Shown: positions 36,301 through 45,309 of the stretch, piece after piece
Layout: every line of letters starts with the position of its first letter
How positions within the stretch are numbered: position 1 is the stretch's first letter
Assembly (NCBI RefSeq): GCF_024733565.1
Contig: NZ_JANIOC010000002.1
Span: forward strand, 124,979 to 188,978
DNA from: Rossellomorea sp. SC111
Lineage (GTDB): Bacteria; Bacillota; Bacilli; Bacillales; Bacillaceae_B
Length of the DNA stretch: 64,000 nucleotides
Reading direction: 5' to 3'
Notes under the pieces: generated by a model
Told to the model about the DNA's origin: nothing
Databases searched by the model: none
The model's input: only the letters and a program-made list of their open reading frames with translations
Program-made: the position numbers and the translations under genes

Positions 36301-36388
36301 AAGGAAAGAAGATGAAGCGATCTTATATGAAACATAAGTCGGTCCCTATGTTCCGTAAATGGGGATTATTATAGGAGGGGGAAGCGAT

Positions 36389-37564
36389 ATGAACTTACGC
36401 TTATCAGATGAACAAAGAATGATCCAGAAGACCATTCGCCGATTTGTTGAGAAAGAATTGATTCCTTTAGAAAATGAAGTGCTTCGAAATGAAAGGGAAG
36501 GAAAGCCCAGCATCTCTCCAGAAAAGAGGAAAGAGTTGCAAATGAAGGCGAAGGATGCCGGATTCTGGGGGATCAATACTCCAGAGGAATACGGAGGAGC
36601 TGATCTCGGTCAAATGATGATGGCCATTGTCTATATGGAAATCTCCAAGACCTTTGTTCCATTCTCCTTTGGCGGATATGCCGATAACATACTTTATTAC
36701 GCCAACGAGGAACAGAAGAAAAACTACTTGATCCCAACCATTAATGGAGCAAAGAAATCGTGTTTTGCCATGACGGAACCCGGAGCGGGATCTGATACCC
36801 GTAATATCCGGACCACAGCCGTGAAAGACGGAAACGAATGGATAATAAATGGAGAGAAAACCTTCATTACGGGTGGAAACGAAGCAGATTTTGTCATGGT
36901 CATGGCCGTCACGGATAAAGAAAAACATCGTCGTACCGGGAGAGATGGCGTCACCTGCTTCATTGCCGATCGAAGTATGGGCTGGAAATCCGAATATATC
37001 CATACGATGGGTGAATGGGGACCGGCGAGCCTTATTTTTGACGATGTGAGGGTTCCCGAAGAGAACATCCTTGGTGAAATCGATGGCGGCTATGATCTGG
37101 GCTTGGAATGGATCGGCTTTGCCCGCTGGATCGTAGGTGCCCAGGCGGTCGGAGCAGCAGAACGCCTTCTTCAAATGGCCATCGACTATTCCAAAGAAAG
37201 GGAGACCTTTGGAAAACCTATCGCTGACCGGCAGGCGATTCAATGGCAAATTGCGGACTCTGCCGTGGAGATTGAAGCCGCCCGCTGGCTCGTGTTAAAT
37301 GCAGCCTTCACACTCGATCAGGGAGAAGACAACCGCCATGTGGCATCCATGGCAAAGCTCTATGGATCCAATATGGGAAATCGGGTGGTCGACCGTGTCC
37401 TGCAAATTCACGGGGGGATGGGCTACACGAGAGAGCTCCCCATCGAGCGCTGGTATCGTGAGGCAAGGTTATGGCGCATATATGATGGAACCGATGAAAT
37501 CCAAAAACTGATCATCTCAAGAAATTTATTAAAAGGGCATGTAAAACTGGGGCAATTTGTATAA
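36389..37564 (+). CDS. Acyl-CoA dehydrogenase
   Basis: This 391-residue flavoenzyme has the usual acyl-CoA dehydrogenase layout: an all-alpha N domain, FAMTEPGAGSDTRNI (FAD and substrate), FITGGNEADFVMVMAVT, RETFGKPIADRQAIQWQIADSAVEIEAAR and C-terminal QIHGGMGYTRELPIERWYREARLWRIYDGTDEIQKLII. Unlike the one at 29682 it reads as an ordinary chain dehydrogenase. It would introduce the alpha-beta double bond in the same pathway. ATG 36389 follows GGAGGGGG; ATG 36359 in frame lacks a site. Confidence 0.9.
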   Translation: MNLRLSDEQRMIQKTIRRFVEKELIPLENEVLRNEREGKPSISPEKRKELQMKAKDAGFWGINTPEEYGGADLGQMMMAIVYMEISKTFVPFSFGGYADNILYYANEEQKKNYLIPTINGAKKSCFAMTEPGAGSDTRNIRTTAVKDGNEWIINGEKTFITGGNEADFVMVMAVTDKEKHRRTGRDGVTCFIADRSMGWKSEYIHTMGEWGPASLIFDDVRVPEENILGEIDGGYDLGLEWIGFARWIVGAQAVGAAERLLQMAIDYSKERETFGKPIADRQAIQWQIADSAVEIEAARWLVLNAAFTLDQGEDNRHVASMAKLYGSNMGNRVVDRVLQIHGGMGYTRELPIERWYREARLWRIYDGTDEIQKLIISRNLLKGHVKLGQFV

Positions 37565-37585
37565 TTTTACAAGGAGGCAAAAGGC

Positions 37586-38344
37586 ATGGGAGAACGTTTC
37601 AGAGGAAAAGTGGCAATGGTGACGGGTGGAAGCAGAGGGATCGGCAGAGCGATTGCGGGGCTGCTGGCTGAAGAAGGTGCAAAGGTGGCCATCATCGACG
37701 TCAATGAAGAGGCGTTGAATGAAGCGGGTGAAGAACTTAAGCAGTATGAATTGTATACAAAAGTGGCCAATGTCGTAGTATCACAGGAAGTGGAAAATGC
37801 GATGAAGGAAGTGTATGAAACCTTTGGTTCCCTTGACATTGTCGTCAATAATGCGGGCGTTATCAGGGATAATTTGTTGTTCAAAATGAGCGAAAACGAT
37901 TGGCAGACCGTCATGGATGTACATTTGAAGGGTTCATTTAATGTAGCGAAGGCAGCGCAGAAGTATATGGTGAAACAAAAGTATGGTCGGATCATCAATA
38001 TTTCTTCCACCTCTGCCCTCGGGAACCGGGGCCAGGCAAATTATGCTACAGCAAAAGCGGGCCTTCAAGGGCTTACGAAAACCCTCGCCATTGAGCTCGG
38101 ACCATTTGGAATCACGACCAATGCGGTAGCACCGGGATTCATCGAAACCGAGATGACGAAAGAGACGGCGAAACGAATAGGGATTACATTTGAGCAATTG
38201 GTAGAAGCGAGCCTGCAGGGAATCCCTGTGGGAAGAAGCGGAATTCCTGAAGATATTGCGAACGCAGTGGCCTTTTTTGCAGATGAAAAGTCTTCGTTCG
38301 TCAATGGACAGGTCCTTTATGTTGCAGGAGGTCCGAAAGACTAG
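37586..38344 (+). CDS. SDR-family 3-oxoacyl reductase / hydroxyacyl dehydrogenase (FabG-like)
   Basis: This 252-residue short-chain dehydrogenase has TGGSRGIGRAIAGLL, IIDVNEE, NNAGVIRDN, NISSTSA and catalytic YATAKAG, ending in FVNGQVLYVAGGPKD. The Asp after the second strand suggests NAD, in keeping with an oxidative (beta-oxidation) role. It lies between the second acyl-CoA dehydrogenase and the MaoC pair, which would supply its 3-hydroxyacyl-CoA substrate. ATG 37586 follows AAGGAGG. Confidence 0.9.
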   Translation: MGERFRGKVAMVTGGSRGIGRAIAGLLAEEGAKVAIIDVNEEALNEAGEELKQYELYTKVANVVVSQEVENAMKEVYETFGSLDIVVNNAGVIRDNLLFKMSENDWQTVMDVHLKGSFNVAKAAQKYMVKQKYGRIINISSTSALGNRGQANYATAKAGLQGLTKTLAIELGPFGITTNAVAPGFIETEMTKETAKRIGITFEQLVEASLQGIPVGRSGIPEDIANAVAFFADEKSSFVNGQVLYVAGGPKD

Positions 38345-38359
38345 AAAGGGGGGAAAGAT

Positions 38360-38809
38360 ATGTTTCAGTCATTTATCGGAAAACGTTCGGTCCACGTTGA
38401 GAATTGTGTGGAAAGAGGTGCAGTTCGGAAGTTTGCAGAAGCCATTGGTGACCCCCATCCCATCTACATGGATAAAGATATCGGGCAACGCTCGAGATTT
38501 GGTGGAAACATCGCTCCTCCCACTTTTCCAAGGGTGTTGGAGTACGGTACAATCGAAGGCTTTTATTTACCAAACGTGGGATTGATTCACGGTGAACAGT
38601 CGTTTCAGTATGAAAGGCCATTAAAGGTGGGTGAAAACATACGCTGTTACACGGAAATTAAAGATTATTATGAGCGAAACGGTTCAGGCGGGACACTGGG
38701 GTTCCTCGTTATAGAAGATGTGGGGGAAGATGTGCAGGGCAAACGGATTTTCACTTCCCAAGCCATTGTCATCATTACAGAAGCTGTTAGAAAGAGGTTG
38801 AGTAAATGA
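38360..38809 (+). CDS. MaoC-family dehydratase, N-terminal (FAS1-like) subunit
   Basis: This 149-residue hotdog-fold protein resembles the noncatalytic or partner half of heteromeric MaoC hydratases (HadA/HadC-like). The stretch ERGAVRKFAEAIGDPHPIYMD matches the N-terminal MaoC group. ATG 38360 follows AAAGGGGGG. It overlaps the next gene by four bases (ATGA), as expected for subunits made in equal amounts. Confidence 0.85.
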   Translation: MFQSFIGKRSVHVENCVERGAVRKFAEAIGDPHPIYMDKDIGQRSRFGGNIAPPTFPRVLEYGTIEGFYLPNVGLIHGEQSFQYERPLKVGENIRCYTEIKDYYERNGSGGTLGFLVIEDVGEDVQGKRIFTSQAIVIITEAVRKRLSK

Positions 38810-39216
38810 CAACAACACTACGGTCACTCCAAGTAGGAGACTCACTTCCTCCTGTTGAATTAGACCCGGTATCGAGAATCGACTTGATCAAATATGCCGG
38901 GGCATCGGGGGATTATAATCCTATTCATACGATCGATAGCGATGCCCTGAAGTTGGGTCTGCCAGGAGTCATCGCCCACGGTATGTGGACGATGGGCAAT
39001 GTGTCAAAACTATTCAGTCTCCATTATGAAGAAGGTTTTATCAAAGATTACTCTGTACGGTTTAAAGGAATGGTCATGTTGAACGATGTGATTACCTTAC
39101 GGGCAGAAATGCGGGATAAACAAGATCACTTTCTTCATTTTGATATCACTGCAGTCAATCAGGTTGAAAAAAAGGTGATTGCGGGTAAAGTCGTCTTTGA
39201 GCTAATGGAACGTTGA
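38806..39216 (+). CDS. MaoC-family (R)-hydratase, catalytic subunit
   Basis: This 136-residue hotdog-fold protein carries the R-hydratase motif YAGASGDYNPIHTIDSDA with the catalytic Asp and His, followed by GVIAHGMWTMGN. With the preceding protein it should form a hydratase that adds water to an enoyl-CoA, or dehydrates a 3-hydroxyacyl-CoA. It is the last gene of the second acyl-CoA unit. The pairing is like mycobacterial HadAB/HadBC. Confidence 0.88.
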   Translation: MTTTLRSLQVGDSLPPVELDPVSRIDLIKYAGASGDYNPIHTIDSDALKLGLPGVIAHGMWTMGNVSKLFSLHYEEGFIKDYSVRFKGMVMLNDVITLRAEMRDKQDHFLHFDITAVNQVEKKVIAGKVVFELMER

Positions 39217-39357
39217 AGAAGGAAAGGGCAGGAGTAAACGAAATCGTGCTTTCTGAAAATAGTGTTTTAAATCCCATTTCAATCGAATAAACATATAGAG
39301 ATTGGACGTTGAAAGTAAAATAAGCCAAAAGACATAAATCCGATCGAAAAAGTCGGG

Positions 39358-39385
39358 TTGACTTCTTTTGGGAATGTGATATTAT
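39358..39385 (+). promoter_or_regulatory. Promoter upstream of the SAM riboswitch
   Basis: TTGACT (39358-39363) and TATTAT (39380-39385) are separated by 16 bases, and the riboswitch starts about 20 bases after the -10. Confidence 0.75.
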
Positions 39386-39404
39386 TTAGAATATTAAAAT
39401 TAAT

Positions 39405-39515
39405 AACTCTTATCCAGAGTGGTGGAGGGATCTGGCCCTGTGAAGCCCAGCAACCTACGTATTGTAAGGTGCTAATTCCAGCAAAATGTTAAGCCATTTT
39501 GGAAGATAAGGTATC
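39405..39515 (+). promoter_or_regulatory. SAM-I riboswitch (S-box)
   Basis: The S-box landmarks appear in order: CTTATCCAGAG (39409), GGTGGAGGGATCTGGCCC, TGAAGCCCAGCAACC, AAGGTGCTAATTCCAGC and closing GATAAGG (39505). When S-adenosylmethionine is bound, the terminator at 39524 can form and the sulfate genes are turned down. Confidence 0.96.
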
Positions 39516-39523
39516 CTTACCTG

Positions 39524-39557
39524 AACAACTTTCCAAAATGGAAGGTTGTTTTTTATT
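39524..39557 (+). terminator. Expression-platform terminator of the SAM riboswitch
   Basis: AACAACTTTCC pairs with GGAAGGTTGTT with one mismatch-type pair, followed by TTTTTT. The upstream CCATTTTGGAA stretch can pair with its 5' arm as antiterminator. Confidence 0.88.
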
Positions 39558-39596
39558 TGTGAGTGAACTGGATAAGACGAAAATTGGGGGAATCAT

Positions 39597-39752
39597 GTGA
39601 CAAGAGGAAAAGGTCAACAAGCACAGTTTGAGGCAGTGGCAGAGAAAATCCAGTCGATGCTTGAATCCATGAATTATGGTTCAATCACTATCGTCGTTCA
39701 AGACGGCAAAGTCATTCAATTAGAGAAAAATGAAAAAGTACGAATAAAATAA
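39597..39752 (+). CDS. YezD-like small protein (DUF2292)
   Basis: This 51-residue open frame starts at GTG 39597 with GGGGG 7 bases upstream and ends at 39752. The sequence VAEKIQSMLESMNYGSITIV and VQDGKVIQLEKNEKVRIK fits the short YezD family, found near sulfur-assimilation genes in Bacillus. It is the first gene after the SAM riboswitch terminator. Function is unknown. Confidence 0.75.
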   Translation: MTRGKGQQAQFEAVAEKIQSMLESMNYGSITIVVQDGKVIQLEKNEKVRIK

Positions 39753-39768
39753 GCTGACTAGACAAACT

Positions 39769-39826
39769 AGAGGCGCGTAGCACAAATATAGGGACTCTCT
39801 ATATTTTGTTACCGCCTCTTTTTCTT
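39769..39826 (+). terminator. Hairpin between yezD-like gene and cysH
   Basis: AGAGGCG (39769-39775) pairs with CGCCTCT (39813-39819), with inner pairing of CAAATATAG to CTATATTTTG, followed by TTTTCTTT. It may attenuate or end part of the transcripts before cysH. Confidence 0.75.
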
Positions 39827-39855
39827 TGGATAAGCATCAGGGAAAGGGGTGTACT

Positions 39856-40554
39856 ATGTTAACGTATCAGACTTGGAAACAGCCATCCGTGGATTTTGAA
39901 GTGGATCCGGTCTATAAAGGAGCGTTGGACGTCCTGAAATGGACATACGATCATTATGGTGACGAGGTTGTATATGCGTGCAGTTTCGGGATTGAAGGCA
40001 TTGTGCTCATCGATCTCATATCCAAGGTACAACCGCAGGCGACCATCGTATTCCTTGATACAGGGGTACATTTCAAGGAAACATATGAAATCATTGAAAA
40101 AGTGAAGGAGTCTTATCCCGAGTTGACCATCCACTTGAAAAAGCCTAAGTTGAACCTCAGGGAGCAGGCAGAAGCATATGGGGATAAATTATGGGAAACC
40201 AAACCAAATCAATGCTGTCAAATACGGAAGCTTGCCCCGTTAAAAGAAACATTATCAAAGGGGCATGCATGGATTTCAGGATTAAGGAGGGAACAATCCC
40301 CTACAAGACAACACGTTGAATTCATTAATAGAGATGACAAATTTCAATCCGTCAAAATTTGTCCGTTGATTCACTGGACGTGGAAGGAGATCTGGCGTTA
40401 TGTCCACAAACATAATCTCTCTTATAACCCTCTTCACGATCAGGGATATCCGAGCATAGGCTGCTTTCATTGCACCACACCGGCCATCGATATCAACGAT
40501 CTTCGCTCCGGAAGATGGAAAGGAAAAGGAAAGACAGAATGCGGTCTTCATTAG
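39856..40554 (+). CDS. cysH: Phosphoadenylyl (adenylyl) sulfate reductase CysH
   Basis: This 232-residue enzyme reduces activated sulfate to sulfite using thioredoxin. Seen are [29 protein letters not shown], the cysteine pair in [18 protein letters not shown], the second pair in SIGCFHC, and the catalytic ECGLH tail. The two cysteine pairs should hold a 4Fe-4S cluster, as in Bacillus CysH, which can use both APS and PAPS. ATG 39856 follows AAAGGGG; TTG 39826 is a false early start. Confidence 0.95.
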   Translation: MLTYQTWKQPSVDFEVDPVYKGALDVLKWTYDHYGDEVVYACSFGIEGIVLIDLISKVQPQATIVFLDTGVHFKETYEIIEKVKESYPELTIHLKKPKLNLREQAEAYGDKLWETKPNQCCQIRKLAPLKETLSKGHAWISGLRREQSPTRQHVEFINRDDKFQSVKICPLIHWTWKEIWRYVHKHNLSYNPLHDQGYPSIGCFHCTTPAIDINDLRSGRWKGKGKTECGLH

Positions 40555-40569
40555 AAAGGGTGACGATCT

Positions 40570-41634
40570 TTGCTTGAAATCACGGCCCTTCTAATCAGCT
40601 TGTTCTTCGCCATGAACATTGGTGCCAGCGGAGCGGCAGCATCAATGGGAGTTGCATATGGTGCAGGCGCGATAAAGAACATCAGGACAGCGCTATGGAT
40701 ATGCGCTGCAGGTGTCCTCGGCGGAGCGGTTCTGGGTGGTGGAGAGGTTGTAAAGACAATCAGTTCAGGAATCATTCCACAGAATCTATTGTCGATTAAG
40801 GTCGTTCTCATTATTTTGGTATCTGCAACGATCTCATTGTTCTTGGCGAATATAATCGGAATCCCGCTATCTACAAGTGAAGTAACGGTCGGAGCGGTAG
40901 TAGGAGTCGGGGTGGCTTACCAGGTTCTTTATGTGAAGTCACTTATGACCATCATGTCATTCTGGGTCATTGTTCCGATCATCGCCTTTTGTATAACATG
41001 GGTCGTCGGCTTAGGCTTAGTACGACTGGAAGAGCGGGGATACCACTTTGAAAAAAGGTGGCTGGCATATTTGTTGATCATCGCCGGATTCTTTGAAGCT
41101 TTCTCAGCGGGGATGAATAATGTAGCAAATGCCGTTGGTCCATTGGTTGGCGCAGGCTTACTCTCACCTTCTAGGGGGATTTGGCTTGGTGGTTTATTTG
41201 TAGCCCTTGGAGCTGTTTTACTGGGGAAAAGGGTCGTTGAAACAAACGGAAAGAAAATCACCCAGTACTCTAAAGCAGAAGGAATCCTAATTTCCTCTAC
41301 AGGAGCCCTTCTTGTGATGGTAAGCTCCCTGTATGGGTTGCCGATCCCTCTTACACAAGTGACGTCGTCTTCCATCATTGGCATTGGCGTAGCTAAAAGC
41401 GGTAAACATATGCTGCAAAAAGAGATTGTGAAAAAAATCGTCAAAATCTGGGTGGTCTCTCCCCTGATTTCGCTCAGTATCTCATACTTTTTGGTTAAAC
41501 TCCTGGTCGATAGCGATCTGTATTCAATTGTCGTCCCCATAAGCGTCATCATTGCCACGGTGGGAGCCCTATCTCTTATGAGGGTCATCAATGAAGAAAG
41601 AAGGTCTGTCCACGAGGATGGAGGAGGAATATAG
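40570..41634 (+). CDS. cysP: Sulfate permease CysP (PiT family)
   Basis: This 354-residue membrane protein has the length of B. subtilis CysP. It contains the duplicated PiT signature: AMNIGASGAAASMGVAYGAG near the N terminus and AGMNNVANAVGPLVGAG in the second half, with about ten transmembrane helices. In phosphate transporters the same places read GANDxAN. It imports sulfate for the enzymes encoded around it. TTG 40570 follows AAAGGGTG. Confidence 0.92.
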   Translation: MLEITALLISLFFAMNIGASGAAASMGVAYGAGAIKNIRTALWICAAGVLGGAVLGGGEVVKTISSGIIPQNLLSIKVVLIILVSATISLFLANIIGIPLSTSEVTVGAVVGVGVAYQVLYVKSLMTIMSFWVIVPIIAFCITWVVGLGLVRLEERGYHFEKRWLAYLLIIAGFFEAFSAGMNNVANAVGPLVGAGLLSPSRGIWLGGLFVALGAVLLGKRVVETNGKKITQYSKAEGILISSTGALLVMVSSLYGLPIPLTQVTSSSIIGIGVAKSGKHMLQKEIVKKIVKIWVVSPLISLSISYFLVKLLVDSDLYSIVVPISVIIATVGALSLMRVINEERRSVHEDGGGI

Positions 41635-41677
41635 ACTTAAATCCGATTAAAACAATATGTCAAGGAGGATATATGAA

Positions 41678-42835
41678 ATGAGTTTACAGCCACACGGAGG
41701 AAAATTGGTTCAATCTTATTTACCCCAAACATCGTATGAAAGCATTCAACAGGAAATCCCATTGGATGATATCGCGTTAAGTGATTTGGAGCTTATTGCC
41801 ATAGGGGCTTACAGTCCAATCGACGGATTTTTGACAGAGGCGGATTATCAAGATGTCGTTGAATCATTGCGGTTGGAGAATGGATGTGTTTGGAGCATTC
41901 CCATCACCCTGCCCATCGAGAAAGATAAGGCTGTTTGCTTGAGGAAAGGGATAACGAGCAGGCTCGTATATAAAGGGGGTACATATGGCCTCATTGAAAT
42001 AGAGGATATTTATACACCTGATAAACAAAAAGAAGCCCTTCTCGTATATGGAACGACCGATTCGGATCATCCGGGAGTGAAAAAATTATTCCAGCGGGGA
42101 GAGGTGTATGTGGGGGGCAGGATTACCCTCCTTAAGAGAATCCCAAAAGCATTCAATGAATTTACGTTTGATCCAAGTGAAACGCGAACAAGGTTCAAGA
42201 ATAGAGGATGGAAGACGATCGTCGGTTTCCAGACTAGAAATCCAGTCCATCGGGCACATGAATATATTCAGAAAACGGCACTTGAAACCGTGGATGCCCT
42301 CTTTTTGAATCCATTAGTGGGTGAAACCAAAGCAGATGATATTTCAGCGGACATCCGAATGGAAAGCTATGACGTCTTATTAAAGAACTATTATCCGAAA
42401 GACCGAGTGTACCTTGGAGTCTTTCCGGCAGCCATGAGATATGCCGGACCCAGGGAAGCCATCTTTCATGCATTAGTACGAAAAAACTATGGCTGTACCC
42501 ATTTTATTGTCGGGCGAGATCATGCAGGGGTCGGTGATTATTATGGAACCTATGATGCACAGAAAATCTTTGATCAGTTCAGCGAAGAAGAAATCGGGAT
42601 TATCCCTCTTCGCTTCGAGCATAGCTTTTATTGTAATAGGTGCGAAGGGATGGCGACCACAAAGACGTGCCCACATGAAAAAGAAAGTCATGTCATACTT
42701 TCCGGAACGAAAGTCAGGGAGATGCTTCGGAACGGGGAAGTCCCTCCATCCACCTTCAGTCGACCAGAAGTGATTGAAGTATTAATCAATGGGTTGAAAG
42801 AAGAATCAAAACAGTCGTCAAGAGGAGGAGCATAG
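41678..42835 (+). CDS. sat: Sulfate adenylyltransferase Sat
   Basis: This 385-residue ATP sulfurylase makes adenylyl sulfate from sulfate and ATP. Seen are [15 protein letters not shown], active-site [17 protein letters not shown] with the QxRNPxHRAHE motif, [36 protein letters not shown] (split across residues 260-290) and ISGTK-like [11 protein letters not shown] near the end. ATG 41678 is chosen because AAGGAGG is well spaced; 41657 lies before the ribosome site. Confidence 0.96.
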   Translation: MSLQPHGGKLVQSYLPQTSYESIQQEIPLDDIALSDLELIAIGAYSPIDGFLTEADYQDVVESLRLENGCVWSIPITLPIEKDKAVCLRKGITSRLVYKGGTYGLIEIEDIYTPDKQKEALLVYGTTDSDHPGVKKLFQRGEVYVGGRITLLKRIPKAFNEFTFDPSETRTRFKNRGWKTIVGFQTRNPVHRAHEYIQKTALETVDALFLNPLVGETKADDISADIRMESYDVLLKNYYPKDRVYLGVFPAAMRYAGPREAIFHALVRKNYGCTHFIVGRDHAGVGDYYGTYDAQKIFDQFSEEEIGIIPLRFEHSFYCNRCEGMATTKTCPHEKESHVILSGTKVREMLRNGEVPPSTFSRPEVIEVLINGLKEESKQSSRGGA

Positions 42836-42836
42836 A

Positions 42837-43436
42837 TTGAGTGAAAAACAAAACATCGTCTGGCATGAAGCAGCGGTAACGAAACAGGAGCGACGGACAC
42901 GTAACGGTCATCAAAGTTTCATCCTTTGGTTCACGGGGTTATCTGCATCAGGTAAATCGACTGTAGCCAATGCAGTGGCTGCTTCCCTTTTTCAACAGGG
43001 GAAACAGGTGTATGTCCTTGATGGGGACAATATCCGTCATGGGTTGAATAACGATTTAGGCTTCAATGAAGACGATCGGAAAGAAAATATCAGGCGAATC
43101 GGGGAAGTGTCCAAACTTTTTGTCGATAGCGGCCAAATCGTCCTCACTGCCTTTATCTCGCCTTACAGGGAAGACCGGAATCTCGTACGTGAATTAGTCA
43201 GACCGAAAGAATTTCTGGAAGTATTCGTGCACTGCTCATTAGAGGAATGTGAAAAGCGCGATCCCAAAGGCTTGTACAAAAAAGCCCGTAACCAGGAAAT
43301 CACTCAATTCACGGGAATCAGTGCACCATACGAAGAACCGGAAAATCCGGAAATCGTCCTCGATACAGAAAAGCATTCCATAAAAGAATGTGTGGAGTCT
43401 TTACTGCTTGAATTAAAACAAAAACAACTTATTTAA
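42837..43436 (+). CDS. cysC: Adenylylsulfate kinase CysC
   Basis: This 199-residue kinase phosphorylates adenylyl sulfate to PAPS. Walker A is [11 protein letters not shown] (about residues 37-47), then [43 protein letters not shown], and [14 protein letters not shown], all typical of CysC. TTG 42837 follows AGAGGAGGAG, one base after sat ends. Its presence suggests that CysH here receives PAPS. Confidence 0.95.
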   Translation: MSEKQNIVWHEAAVTKQERRTRNGHQSFILWFTGLSASGKSTVANAVAASLFQQGKQVYVLDGDNIRHGLNNDLGFNEDDRKENIRRIGEVSKLFVDSGQIVLTAFISPYREDRNLVRELVRPKEFLEVFVHCSLEECEKRDPKGLYKKARNQEITQFTGISAPYEEPENPEIVLDTEKHSIKECVESLLLELKQKQLI

Positions 43437-43448
43437 GGAGAGAAAATC

Positions 43449-45059
43449 ATGGCTTATACAAAATCATGGAAGTCAAATGAGAAACTCAATAAAACGGAAA
43501 AATGGAAGCTTGAGAAAGATGGATTGGCCATTTTCAAGGATATACCCTTTTATGCCCAAAACGGTTTCTCATCCATCCCGAAAGATGAGTGGGATAAGTT
43601 CAAATGGGCGGGTCTTTACCTGCAAAGACCCAAGGAAGACGGATATTTCATGATGAGGGTGAATGTCCCATCGGGCATACTGAGCTATGATCAGGCAAGG
43701 GAGCTTGCTGCCATTTGTAAAGAATACGGCAGGGACGTTTATGATATCACGACCCGTCAGGCCATCCAGTTCCACTGGTTGAAGATTGAACAAATCCCGG
43801 ATATCTTCAAACGTCTGGAAAAAGTCGGATTGTCCTCTGCAGGGGCATGTGGGGATATTACACGTAACATCGTCGGTAATCCCCTGGCAGGAATCGACCC
43901 GGATGAACTCTTTGATACAAGAGCCGTTGTGAAAGAAGTCTATGACTTTTTCCAGCATAACGAAGATTTTTCAAATTTACCGAGAAAGTATAAAGTTGCG
44001 ATTTCAGCGAATGTCAACAATGCTGCCAATGCCGAAATCAACTGTGTTTCTTTCCTTCCGGCGAAAAAGCGGATAGACGGTCTAGAAGAAAACGGGTTTC
44101 ACCTTAAGGTTGGAGGTGGGTTGTCTTCTAGACCACTTCTGGCACAAGAATTGGACGTATTCGTTCTTCCCCATCAAGTGAAAGATGTAACGGTTGCCCT
44201 TACGACCATTTTCCGTGACTACGGATATCGGGAGAAACGTCATTTAGCCCGTTTGAAATTCTTAATGGCTGACTGGGGGCCAGAGAAGTTCAAAGAAAAA
44301 CTTCTTGAATATGTGGAGCTTCTTCCGGCGGGAACCAATGCTGTTAAAGGCTGGAATGCAGGATATTTCTACGGGGTTCACTCCCAAAAGCAGGAAGGGC
44401 TTAATTATATTGGACTGAATGTTCCAGTAGGCAGACTGAATTCCGATGAAGTATTTGAGCTAGCGAGGATTTCTAAGAAATATGGAAATGGTGAACTCAG
44501 AAACTGCAACTCTCAGAATCTCATCATTCCGAATATACCGGATGAGCATGTAGATGCTTTACTCTCCGAAAAGATCTTCGACCGGATTTCAACGAGCCCA
44601 TTATCTTTCATCGGGTACTCTGTATCATGCACAGGTATCGAATATTGCAATCTTGCTTTAGTGGAGACAAAGGAGCGGATGAGACAGATCGCAAATGAAT
44701 TGGACCGGGAATTGACGTTGGACGTTCCTGTCAGAATCCATATGGTCGGTTGCCCGAATTCATGCGGACAGCGACAAATTGCAGACATCGGTCTGCAGGG
44801 TATCAAAATGAGAACGAAAGATAAGAAAATGATCGAAGCCTTTGAAATCTATGTAGGGGGTACCCTCCAGGATGGCGGGAAATTGAATGAAAAGCTAAAG
44901 GGGAAAGTGGAAGCTTCCAATCTGTCCGAGGTCGTCAAGCAACTATTGATTCACTTCAAACAAACAAAGGAACAGGGAGAAACGTTTTTTGACTATATAA
45001 ACCGTGTCGGTACCGCTCCACTCCAGGAATCGTTGGATCAACTGCTACAGGAAGCATAG
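43449..45059 (+). CDS. Assimilatory sulfite (nitrite/sulfite) reductase, ferredoxin type
   Basis: This 536-residue single-chain enzyme carries siroheme and a 4Fe-4S cluster. It has two ferrodoxin-like repeats (around residues 60-130 and 300-380) and the cluster ligands in CTGIEYCNLA and GCPNSCGQRQ. It should reduce sulfite to sulfide with electrons from ferredoxin, since no CysJ flavoprotein gene is present. This differs from the CysJI enzyme of B. subtilis. The siroheme synthesis genes that follow supply its cofactor. ATG 43449 follows AAGGAGAG. Confidence 0.9.
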   Translation: MAYTKSWKSNEKLNKTEKWKLEKDGLAIFKDIPFYAQNGFSSIPKDEWDKFKWAGLYLQRPKEDGYFMMRVNVPSGILSYDQARELAAICKEYGRDVYDITTRQAIQFHWLKIEQIPDIFKRLEKVGLSSAGACGDITRNIVGNPLAGIDPDELFDTRAVVKEVYDFFQHNEDFSNLPRKYKVAISANVNNAANAEINCVSFLPAKKRIDGLEENGFHLKVGGGLSSRPLLAQELDVFVLPHQVKDVTVALTTIFRDYGYREKRHLARLKFLMADWGPEKFKEKLLEYVELLPAGTNAVKGWNAGYFYGVHSQKQEGLNYIGLNVPVGRLNSDEVFELARISKKYGNGELRNCNSQNLIIPNIPDEHVDALLSEKIFDRISTSPLSFIGYSVSCTGIEYCNLALVETKERMRQIANELDRELTLDVPVRIHMVGCPNSCGQRQIADIGLQGIKMRTKDKKMIEAFEIYVGGTLQDGGKLNEKLKGKVEASNLSEVVKQLLIHFKQTKEQGETFFDYINRVGTAPLQESLDQLLQEA

Positions 45060-45073
45060 GGAGGTAATGATTG

Positions 45074-45298
45074 ATGAATCTGTATCGATTTGAAGTTACT
45101 GCCCGGGACTTTGTCACGATAGTCGTAGTAGCAGCTGACACAGATGAGAAAGCGTTTGACCTGGTTGAGGTCGAACTTGAGAAATATTTTTTGAAAAAGC
45201 CGGATGTCGAGGATATCTCACTTTATGAAAAAAAGAGAATCCGGGGAAATGGTGCAGGGTTTGTTCTGCACGAACAGGAAACAATCATTAAATCCTGA
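45074..45298 (+). CDS. DUF3906 small protein
   Basis: This 74-residue protein reads MNLYRFEVTARDFVTIVVVAADTDEKAFDLVEVELEKYFLKKPDVEDISLYEKKRI in part and matches the DUF3906 family, which I recall next to sulfite reductase or sumT in Bacillaceae. ATG 45074 is preceded by GGGAGG. Because it is always close to these genes it may help the reductase or siroheme steps, but no function is known. Confidence 0.75.
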   Translation: MNLYRFEVTARDFVTIVVVAADTDEKAFDLVEVELEKYFLKKPDVEDISLYEKKRIRGNGAGFVLHEQETIIKS

Positions 45299-45309
45299 GG
45301 AGGGAAACA

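Noticed and set aside
36467-37249. A 260-codon open frame on the minus strand
   Set aside because: It lies wholly inside the acyl-CoA dehydrogenase at 36389-37564, has no ribosome site and reads as low-complexity shadow sequence.
40929-41591. A 220-codon open frame on the minus strand
   Set aside because: It is antisense to cysP; its Thr/Pro/Ser-rich translation is typical of the shadow of a membrane protein gene.
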